Assembly (NCBI GenBank): GCA_945897075.1 | Contig: CAMDEX010000004.1 | Span: forward strand, 1 to 64,000 | Direction of reading: 5' to 3' | DNA from: Litorilinea aerophila | Lineage (GTDB): Bacteria; Chloroflexota; Anaerolineae; Caldilineales; Caldilineaceae | Length of the DNA: 64,000 nt | Shown here: positions 8,524 to 16,061 of the stretch, piece by piece | Layout of the letters: the number at the start of each line of letters is the position of its first letter | Numbering within the stretch: the stretch's first letter is position 1 | Made by a program: the position numbers and the translations under genes | Notes under the pieces: generated by a model | The model's database searches: none | The model's input: the letters and a program-made list of their open reading frames with translations, nothing else | What the model was told of the DNA's origin: nothing

Positions 8524-9042
8524 CTAATTGCCTATGTCCAGCCCCTCGATAAAGTCGCGGAAAACGTCCAAGTCTTCGTCAGCCACAGCCACCCCCTGAC
8601 CGACCGGCCCGTCCTCGTCGTCATCCACCAGAGTCAGCTCCTCTTCCGGCTCCATACCCGCCTTCTTCATCACATCGTCAGCCACGTAGATCGGCGCATC
8701 CATACGCACGGCCAAAGCCACGGCATCGCTGGGACGGCTGTCGATCTCGATGGTGCCGCCCCCGGCTTCCAGGACGATTTTGGCGTAGAAGGTGTCGTTT
8801 TGCAGATCGTTGATGATGACGTGGGAAATCTCACCGTCCAATTTTTCGATCAGATCACGCAACAGATCGTGGGTCATCGGGCGACTGACTTCGATCCCCT
8901 GCAATTGGATGGTAATGGCATCGGCCTCGAAAGGACCGATCCAGATGGGCAAATAACGGGTGCCGCCCTCTTCGCGCAAAACCACAATGCGGTGTTGGGA
9001 CATCAGGCTGACGCGAACGCTATCAATCAAGACTTCAATCAT
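8524..9042 (-). CDS. Bifunctional nuclease (BFN/DUF151) family protein
   Basis: 172 residues from the ATG at 9042, chosen because GGGAG lies six bases before it and a promoter lies just upstream. [27 protein letters not shown] and the block [19 protein letters not shown] are diagnostic of the BFN domain, for which nuclease activity has been reported in plants. In bacteria the role is unclear. The C-terminal about 35 residues are highly acidic ([11 protein letters not shown]). It is transcribed alone. Confidence 0.85.
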   Translation of the reverse strand: MIEVLIDSVRVSLMSQHRIVVLREEGGTRYLPIWIGPFEADAITIQLQGIEVSRPMTHDLLRDLIEKLDGEISHVIINDLQNDTFYAKIVLEAGGGTIEIDSRPSDAVALAVRMDAPIYVADDVMKKAGMEPEEELTLVDDDEDGPVGQGVAVADEDLDVFRDFIEGLDIGN

Positions 9043-9114
9043 AGATGACTCCCGGTCACGCTCTTCTTGACACAGAAGAGGCAGTACGGTGAAGGTACAC
9101 GAGGCTTGAATTTC

Positions 9115-9142
9115 ATTATAGCACAGGGCCGAAAGCGTGCAA
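9115..9142 (-). promoter_or_regulatory. Promoter of the bifunctional nuclease gene
   Basis: TTGCAC, 16 bases, TATAAT on the minus strand, giving a leader of about 65 bases. Confidence 0.6.
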
Positions 9143-9171
9143 AGTGATCTTATCGCCATTTTCGACGGAAA

Positions 9172-9204
9172 AGAAGTTCGACTTTTCCGAGAAGTCGAAC
9201 TTCT
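9172..9204. promoter_or_regulatory. 13-bp palindrome upstream of the glycosyltransferase gene
   Basis: Perfect inverted repeat AGAAGTTCGACTT / AAGTCGAACTTCT around 7 bases. It covers the -35 region of a possible promoter whose -10 (TATGAT, 9218-9223) lies seven bases before the ATG. It could be an operator; a dispersed repeat is also possible. Confidence 0.5.
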
Positions 9205-9229
9205 GTGCGATTTGCTGTATGATACTTTT

Positions 9230-10369
9230 ATGCTACCCGAAACAGCCGTACCCGTCATCTGGCTCGTCTCCCCCTACCACACCGGCAGCCACCGCGCCTG
9301 GGCCGATGGCTACGCCGCGCACAGCCGCCACCGGGTTGTGCCGCTGACAATGGCGGGCCGTTTTTGGAAGTGGCGGATGCAGGGCGGCCCCATCGAATTG
9401 GCGCAACAGGCCCGGCGTCTGTTGGCCGAGGCAGCGCCGCCGACGGCCATTCTGACGACAGATATGCTCAACCTCTCCGTCTGGCTGGGGCTGCTGCGTC
9501 GGGAATTGCCTGCTGATGTGCCCATTTTTCTCTATATGCACGAAAACCAGCTCACCTATCCGCCCCGCCCGCACGAAAAACCAGACCTGACCTATGCCAT
9601 GACCAACTGGCTGAGCCAGCTTGCCGCCGACCGGGTGATCTTCAACAGCGACTACCACCGGCGTAGCTGGTTTGGCGCCTTGCCCGCTCTGCTCCAACAT
9701 TTCCCGGATTACACCCATACCGAGCAGGTGGAAGCCGTGCAACAGCGTTCCGTCGTTCTGCCCGTCGGTATCCGTTGTGAGGCGATTGACGAAGCGCGCG
9801 TCGGGGTGGGCGAACGGGGGGAAGAGTCGCCGCTTATCCTGTGGAATCAACGCTGGGAGTATGACAAACGACCGGATCGCTTCTTTCGCCTGCTTTATCG
9901 TCTGGCCGAGGCGGGCATCGCCTTTCGTCTGGCTGTGGCCGGGGAAAGCTTTCGCCGCCAGCCAGACGAGTTCGAGGAGGCCCGCCAACGGCTGGCGGAG
10001 CGGATTGTCCAGTGGGGATTTGTAAAATCGGCCAGCGCCTATCGGGAGCTGCTCTGTCGCGCCGATCTGGTCATCTCTACTGCGGATCACGAATTTTTCG
10101 GCATCAGTATTCTGGAAGCGATTGCGGGGGGCGCTTTCCCGCTGCTGCCCAACCGGCTGAGCTACCCCGAACTGATCCCGACAGAATTACACCTGGCCTG
10201 TCTCTACGAAGATGAGGACGATCTCTACGCCAAAGCCGCCCACCGTCTGCGCCATCCCCATCCTGCGCCGCCTGCGCTCCAGGCTTACGTGCGGGCGCAT
10301 TTTGACTGGCCGGTGGTCGCAAGACAGTATGACGTGGTAGTCAACTATAATCTGTTTGACGCAACGTAA
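9230..10369 (+). CDS. DUF3524 glycosyltransferase, likely tRNA-queuosine alpha-mannosyltransferase
   Basis: About 379 residues from ATG 9230. The N-terminal block [20 protein letters not shown] ... [15 protein letters not shown] matches the DUF3524 domain of GTDC1-like enzymes; QTMAN of this family mannosylates queuosine in tRNA-Asp. The C-terminal half is a GT4-type domain with [13 protein letters not shown] and [16 protein letters not shown] (the acidic EX-type donor site). I reject the longer frame from 9137 because it covers the neighbouring promoter. A TATGAT -10 seven bases upstream and no Shine-Dalgarno suggest a leaderless transcript. The substrate assignment is by family only. Confidence 0.75.
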   Translation: MLPETAVPVIWLVSPYHTGSHRAWADGYAAHSRHRVVPLTMAGRFWKWRMQGGPIELAQQARRLLAEAAPPTAILTTDMLNLSVWLGLLRRELPADVPIFLYMHENQLTYPPRPHEKPDLTYAMTNWLSQLAADRVIFNSDYHRRSWFGALPALLQHFPDYTHTEQVEAVQQRSVVLPVGIRCEAIDEARVGVGERGEESPLILWNQRWEYDKRPDRFFRLLYRLAEAGIAFRLAVAGESFRRQPDEFEEARQRLAERIVQWGFVKSASAYRELLCRADLVISTADHEFFGISILEAIAGGAFPLLPNRLSYPELIPTELHLACLYEDEDDLYAKAAHRLRHPHPAPPALQAYVRAHFDWPVVARQYDVVVNYNLFDAT

Positions 10370-10503
10370 GCGTTCCTGTAGAATCGGTGTTAGCTGCTTT
10401 GTTAGACAGGTCTGTTGGGCGCGGATAGAGTAGTGTTTGATGTGATGCGGTCGCGGGCCTAGTCGCGGAATTTTTTCAGCTATGAGTCGTTTTGGGAGGT
10501 GTT

Positions 10504-11658
10504 ATGAGTCATTTGAGTAAATTTGAATCTATCAAAGTGGAAGGATACCGGCGCTTATCCTCTGTCCAGCTTGAAATGCGGGATTTGACAGTCATGATTG
10601 GCGCGAATGGCGTCGGTAAAACATCATTCTTGGATGTCTTCTCGCTCTTGGCGGCATCTGCAAAAGGCCAATTGCTGGAAGAAATTGGCGGTGGATTGGC
10701 GGGGATACTAACTCGCGATCAAGCCGATCACCTTGCGATCTTCTTGGAAATGAGCGTTTTGGGGCACGCCCCTCTCAAATATCAGCTTAAGTTAGCCCCG
10801 GTTAGAGGTTCTTCTTATGAAATCAGTCAAGAGAGCTTAACCCAGCAAAATGATCCCAATGCACCTCAACCTCAAAAATATATTGATTCGCGCAGCTTGA
10901 ACATCAAATATTTTAATGTTCAGACACGCTTCTTAGAGTCGCCTAACTGGGAACACAACCCTTTTGAGACGTCACTGTCGCAAGTTCCCAAAATGTATCA
11001 ACAATCGGAAAATCTAAGAAGGCAACTGGCGTCATGCACTTTTTATGGCGCATTAAGTGTTTCTCCCAGAAGTCCGGTGCGTCAGCCACAGGATATGCGC
11101 CCGGCAAAATTACCTGGTGCAAATGGAGAAGATCTGGTTTCCTGTTTATATGATCTGCGCGAGACTGATTATGAGCGTTTTGAAATGGTAGAAGATACGC
11201 TTGCGGCTGCATTCCCTGATTTTGAAAAACTAAGTTTCCCGCCAGTTGCAGCAGGAAAATTGTCTATGACCTGGAAGGACAAGAATTTTTCTAAGCCTAT
11301 CTACGTGCATGAACTGTCAGAAGGCACATTGCGTTTTTTGTGGCTGGTAACGCTTCTGCAAAGCCGGGAACTGACAGCGATTACATTAATTGATGAACCA
11401 GAGGTGAGTTTACATCCCGATCTACTGAGATTGCTTGCCGACCTGATGCGAGAAGCATCAAAACGAACCCAGCTAATCGTTGCAACCCACTCGGATAGAT
11501 TGATTCGCTTTTTGAAACCGGAAGAGGTGTTAATCTGCGATGCGGAAGAGGGGCTAATGACTGTCACTTGGGCTGACAAGCTAGATTTAGCGCAATGGCT
11601 GGCGGACTATAGCTTGGACGAGGTTTGGGCGATGAATTTAATGGGGGGACGTCCATGA
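10504..11658 (+). CDS. AAA_21-type ATPase of a two-gene defence-like module
   Basis: 384 residues; GGGAGG lies five bases before the ATG. SMC/ABC-like ATPase: P-loop GANGVGKTS (33-41), signature-like ELSEGTLRFLW, Walker B LIDEPEVSLHP, and the H-loop ATHSDRLI. This is the architecture of OLD, AbiL and PARIS ATPases, which pair with nuclease or TOPRIM-like effectors. The stop overlaps the start of the next gene (ATGA), a DUF4276 protein. The pair has visibly lower G+C than its surroundings, a sign of transfer. A defence role is inferred, not shown. Confidence 0.75.
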   Translation: MSHLSKFESIKVEGYRRLSSVQLEMRDLTVMIGANGVGKTSFLDVFSLLAASAKGQLLEEIGGGLAGILTRDQADHLAIFLEMSVLGHAPLKYQLKLAPVRGSSYEISQESLTQQNDPNAPQPQKYIDSRSLNIKYFNVQTRFLESPNWEHNPFETSLSQVPKMYQQSENLRRQLASCTFYGALSVSPRSPVRQPQDMRPAKLPGANGEDLVSCLYDLRETDYERFEMVEDTLAAAFPDFEKLSFPPVAAGKLSMTWKDKNFSKPIYVHELSEGTLRFLWLVTLLQSRELTAITLIDEPEVSLHPDLLRLLADLMREASKRTQLIVATHSDRLIRFLKPEEVLICDAEEGLMTVTWADKLDLAQWLADYSLDEVWAMNLMGGRP

Positions 11659-12251
11659 AGATTGCTGTTTTGGTTGAAGGGGCCACAGAGACGGCTTTCA
11701 AGCCAACTTTGCAAAACTTCCTCAAACCCCGATTACAACAAATGCCTCGTTTGCGCTTTATACCGTATGATGGGCGCATCCCCAAAGAAACGAAATTACG
11801 GCGAATTGTTGAAAATCTCTTGGAAACCCATGACGCTGTGATTGCATTAACGGATGTTTACACAGGCACTGTGGATTTCGTGGATGCGTCCGATGCAAAG
11901 ATAAAAATGGCAGCTTGGGCTGGGCACAACCCTAAATTTTATCCTCATGCCGCGCAATACGACTTCGAAGCTTGGCTTCTGCCCTATTGGTCAACCATCC
12001 AAGAACTTGCTAAACACAAGAAAACAGCGCCGTCAGGGCCACCTGAACAAGTTAATCACAGCAATCCGCCCTCCTATCGGATCAAAGAAATTTTTGAGCT
12101 TGGTAAGAATCGGGACAGTTACATTAAACCACGCGAGGCCAAACGCATACTGGAGAAGAATGATCTGCTCGTATCTGCTCAAGCATGTCCTGAATTGAAG
12201 GCGTTCTTAAATACCATTCTATCTCTTTGTGGTGAGGCAATGATCGCTTAA
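11655..12251 (+). CDS. DUF4276 (TOPRIM-like) partner of the ATPase
   Basis: 198 residues. IAVLVEGATETAF at the N-terminus carries the Glu of the TOPRIM-like fold seen in DUF4276 and RloB/OLD nuclease domains. VIALTDVYTG and the later QYDFEAWLLPYW fit the second acidic motif and the DUF4276 core. It overlaps the ATPase gene by four bases, so the two are coupled. By analogy with OLD and AbiL pairs it is the likely effector. Target and trigger are unknown. Confidence 0.7.
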   Translation: MKIAVLVEGATETAFKPTLQNFLKPRLQQMPRLRFIPYDGRIPKETKLRRIVENLLETHDAVIALTDVYTGTVDFVDASDAKIKMAAWAGHNPKFYPHAAQYDFEAWLLPYWSTIQELAKHKKTAPSGPPEQVNHSNPPSYRIKEIFELGKNRDSYIKPREAKRILEKNDLLVSAQACPELKAFLNTILSLCGEAMIA

Positions 12252-12318
12252 TCGGAGGTTGCACCGAGTCGCGGGTTAATTCCGGTATTGGACCGCCGAC
12301 TGAAAAGAGTGCAAACCT

Positions 12319-12681
12319 TCATTCACTAATCGTCAATCGTCGCACCGCCACGGCCATCGGCCCCTTCTCACCCTCTTCCACGGCATACTCCACCAGATCG
12401 CCGGGGTGCAGACGATCCGTTCCGTCAAAGTTGGAGCGGTGGGCGAAGAGTTCCGAGCCGGCCGTGCGCGTGACAAATCCGTATTTCTTGCGCTCGTTGT
12501 ACCACTTCACCACCCCGCGCTCACGCCCGCTGGCTGGCAACAGCAGCCGACAGCCGGGGCAATGCGTTGGCTGTCCGCCGCTCTCTGCTGTCTGTTGTCT
12601 CTGATCTTCCGTCGTCCATAGAAACGAGACACCGCAGCGCTCGCAGCGCAACATCTCGTCGTTGATTGGCTTTCGTCTCAT
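12319..12681 (-). CDS. Cold-shock-domain protein with N-terminal zinc ribbon
   Basis: 120 residues from ATG 12681 (a GTG four codons earlier is possible; GGGGGGAG precedes both). An N-terminal CERC ... CPGC pair forms a small zinc ribbon, then a cold-shock domain: GVVKWYNERKKYGFV (RNP1-like) and ELFAHRSNF (RNP2-like), ending PMAVAVRRL. It should bind single-stranded RNA or DNA. A likely promoter (TTGAAC, 18 bases, TAGGAT on the minus strand) lies at 12740-12769. Confidence 0.8.
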   Translation of the reverse strand: MRRKPINDEMLRCERCGVSFLWTTEDQRQQTAESGGQPTHCPGCRLLLPASGRERGVVKWYNERKKYGFVTRTAGSELFAHRSNFDGTDRLHPGDLVEYAVEEGEKGPMAVAVRRLTISE

Positions 12682-12739
12682 CTTCTCCACTCCCCCCGAT
12701 CTACGCCTGAATTTGACAATCTTCTTCTCTACTGCTACT

Positions 12740-12769
12740 ATCCTAGCGCAAGGCGGGTGGTTGGTTCAA
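12740..12769 (-). promoter_or_regulatory. Possible promoter of the cold-shock gene
   Basis: TTGAAC and TAGGAT separated by 18 bases on the minus strand, about 50 bases before the ATG. Confidence 0.4.
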
Positions 12770-12790
12770 CTTTGCCGCTGTTGTTTTTTC

Positions 12791-12862
<72 letters not shown>

Positions 12863-12869
12863 CTCTCTG

Positions 12870-12906
12870 ATTCCGCCTCCCAACTATTTGGAGGCGGAAT
12901 TTATTT
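12870..12906 (+). terminator. Terminator of tRNA-Cys
   Basis: Perfect 11-bp stem ATTCCGCCTCC/GGAGGCGGAAT with a 9-base loop, followed by TTATTT. Confidence 0.85.
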
Positions 12907-13000
12907 CTGGCATAAAATCAAAAAAATAAAAATCCTCCAAATACGTCCCCGCTCTCTACTGTTTGTCGTGTTCGCTGTCCTATCACGAAAGTATCTGAGA

Positions 13001-15833
13001 ATGACAGGTCTCCTCTGCTGTGTCTTCCGCCTTCGCTTCTTATCTGTCGGGCTGTTTCTGGCCGGGCTGCTGCTCTCGGCCTGTGAAAGTTTACCCTCGC
13101 CGCCGCCCATCCCCCGCCCTGTGGAAGAGATGATGCAGGACTTCACCCTCTTCACCGATCCCGTTTCGATGCTGGGGGAGCGCCCGCCCGGTTCGGTCAA
13201 AGAGGCGGCCGAGTACTATCTGCAACTCTTTCAGCCCGGCGACCGACTGCCGCGCATCTTCGAGACGACCCACATCTACGACCGCACAGGCACTCTGCTG
13301 GCCGAGATTTTCAACGAGGGGCGGCGCACCTGGGCGGAAATTGACCGGATTTCGCCCTATCTGATTGACGCCACCATCGCCACCGAAGATTCTACCTTCT
13401 TTTTCAACTTTGGCATAGACGCCCGGCGTATTGTTGGCGCGGCCATCCAGAACGCGGAGGCGGGTGAAATTGTCTCCGGGGCCAGCACCATCACAATGCA
13501 GACAGCGCGCACCCTCTTTCTGCTGCCCACCAACCGCTACAACCAGTCAATGGAACGCAAATCCATCGAATTGGAGATGGCCCGCCAACTTTCCGACCGT
13601 TTTTCCAAAGCCGAAATCCTGGAAATCTATCTAAATCTTGCCAACTACGGCCATCTGGCCTATGGACCTGAAGCCGCCAGCCAGGTCTATTTTGGCAAAT
13701 CGGCTGCCGATCTCTCCCAGGCCGAGGCTACACTGCTGGCGGGGATTCCCCAGCAGCCCGCCAATCTGGACCTCTTCACCGACTTTGCCGCGGCCAAAGC
13801 GCGCCAGCGGGTGGTGTTGAATCTGATGGTGCGCCACGACTATTTGCAGCCAGAAGAGGCTGACGCCATCTACCGGCAGCCGGTGCGCTTGAATCCCCGT
13901 TCCGATGTGACACCCTCGCTGACACCCCATTTTACCCAATTCATTGAAGCAGAATTGGACCGCTTTCTGGTTGGCGCGCATCTGGTGCGGGTGGCTGCGG
14001 GCGGGCGTTGGGACAGTCGGCGCGCCGGGCTGGAAGTGACCACAACCCTCGATCTGCCGCTGCAGCGGCTGGCCGAACGCATCGCCGCCGAGTCGGTGAC
14101 GGCCGCGCAAGCCCAATACGGCATGTCCAACGGCGCGCTGGTGGCGTTGGACCCGGTGAGCGGTGGCATTCTGGCGATGGTGGGCAGCATTGATTTTGAC
14201 AACGAAGCCATTGACGGCCAGGTGAATGTGGCGACCAGCCCCCGCCAGCCGGGCAGCGCCATCAAACCCATTCTCTACGCCGCGGCCCTGCATCAGCCCG
14301 GCCACCGTCATCTGGGACGTTCCCGTCTCCTACCAGTTGGGCGCAGGTCTGAGCTACCGGCCGGTCAACTACGACGGGCGCTTTCACGGGCCGGTCAGCG
14401 TGCGCTACGCCCTGGCCAACAGCTACAACGTGCCCGCTGTGCGTCTGCTGCAAAGCGTGGGCGGCGAGCGGATGCTGGAGCAGGCGCACGAGTTGGGCAT
14501 TGCCAGCCTGGATCGCAGCGCGCGACAATATGGCCCCAGCCTTGCTCTGGGCGCGGGGGAAGTCACGCTGTTGGAATTGACCGGTGCCTTCCGGGTCTTT
14601 GCCAACGGCGGGCAGTATACACCGGCCAACGGTCTGCTGCGCGTCACAGACAGCCTGGGGCGGCTCTTGTACAGCCCGCCCGCGCCGCTGCAGGCCGTCT
14701 CCCCCGCCACAGCCTTTCAGCTCACCGACATCCTCAGCGACAACGCAGCGCGCACCCCCATCTTTGGGGCCAACAGTGTACTGCGTCTGCCCCTGCCCGC
14801 GGCGGCCAAGACAGGCACAACCACCGATTTCCGTGACAATTGGACAGTGGGTTATACCCGCCATCTGGTGGTAGGGACGTGGGTGGGAAACAGCGACGGC
14901 ACACCCATGCGCGGCAGCAGCGGTGTCTCCGGGGCCGCGCCGCTCTGGCGCGCCTTTATGCTGGCTGTGTTGGGGGATGAAGCGGCGCGCAGCCGTTTTG
15001 GGCTGCCCACGGCGACTGAGGAATGGAATTTTGTCCCGCCGCCGGATGTGACGCTGATTGACATCTGCCCGCCGAATGTCACCTGTCGGGCGGGCGGGGA
15101 GTATTTCAGCGCGGATTGGCTGGCGCGCACACCGCCCGGCAACCCCATCGCCGATTCGGTGGTGACGGAAGTGGTAGTGCCCACCCATCAGAACGGGGCG
15201 GGTGGCTCCTATTGCAGCCCGGACGAGGCGGGGGTCGGTGTGTCGCGCACACTTGTTAGTCTATCCAGTACGGTGGGGTTGCAACGGCCAAAGCCCCAGA
15301 CAACAGAAGGGCCGCTGGCCATAGCGCTGCGCCAGGTACAGGCGACGGACGAACCGGTGGTCACGGCTTCGTTTCAACCGGTTGTCTACTACCCCGACAG
15401 CGAACTGGAACTCTTGCGCCTGTTGGGGTCGGCGGTGGGTCGCGGCTCTTCGGTCTATGTGGGCCGCTGCGCAGATCTGAACTACTATACTGTGCAGCCG
15501 GGGGATAGCTGGACTGTCCTGGCGCGCAATGTGGGATTGAGCGTAGGGGAATTGCAGACGGCCAATCTACAGGCATTGCGCGGGAGTGGCTACCTGCTGG
15601 TGGGGGATCGGCTGCTCTTTCCCAAAGGGTTGCTGATCAATCAAGAGACGGAAAGCGTCTACCATACGGTGGCCGAAGGAGAATCGTGGACATCCATTGC
15701 CCTGCAATACGATCTGCCACTGCGTCTGCTGCTGGCGACCAACCCGGATGTGGTGCGTCCCTTCTACATTCTGCGCCCCGGCGACAGATTGCTTGTGCCG
15801 ATCAGCCTGGCCCAATCGGGCGAACTGCGTTGA
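13001..15833 (+). pseudogene. Class A penicillin-binding lipoprotein with two LysM domains, frameshifted
   Basis: Lipoprotein signal (FLAGLLLSAC), then a GT51 transglycosylase domain (ATEDSTFFFNFG, GASTITMQ, ILEIYLNLANYG) and a transpeptidase domain with SAIK, SYN (in LANSYN) and AAAKTGT, and C-terminal LysM repeats YTVQPGDSWTVLARNVGLS and YHTVAEGESWTSIALQYDL. The frame changes at about 14290: after PILYAAAL the sequence continues one frame over as ISPATVIWD. The intact paralogue at 16062 has 11 more bases there, so this is a small deletion or a sequencing error. The His of the usual EDxxFxxHxG motif is Asn in both paralogues. If intact it would polymerise and cross-link peptidoglycan. Confidence 0.85.
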
Positions 15834-15970
15834 CGACCGCGTAGGTCGGACTGCCAGTCCGACCTACAATATGCGCCCCGGCGACAGATTGTAGGTGCCG
15901 ATCAGCCTGGCCCAATCGGGCGAACTGCGCTAACGACTTTGTAGGTCGGACTGTCAGTCCGACCTACAAT
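15771..15970. repeat. Exact-length 100-bp tandem duplication with a 13-bp hairpin
   Basis: 15771-15870 and 15871-15970 are near-identical copies. Each holds the last codons and stop of the PBP gene (TGA in copy 1, TAA in copy 2) and ends with GTAGGTCGGACTG, one base, and its perfect reverse complement. The hairpins (15841-15867, 15941-15967) may terminate transcription. Confidence 0.9.
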
Positions 15971-16061
15971 CCGCCTTACAATGCCATTGACGGAACATTT
16001 GCTGGTCTCTGTTCGTCATATACCATAACGGTGGGTTTGATTGAGCGACAAGGGGTATACG

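Noticed and set aside
9137-9229. N-terminal extension of the glycosyltransferase
   Set aside because: It covers the divergent nuclease promoter and a 13-bp palindrome, and family similarity begins only after ATG 9230.
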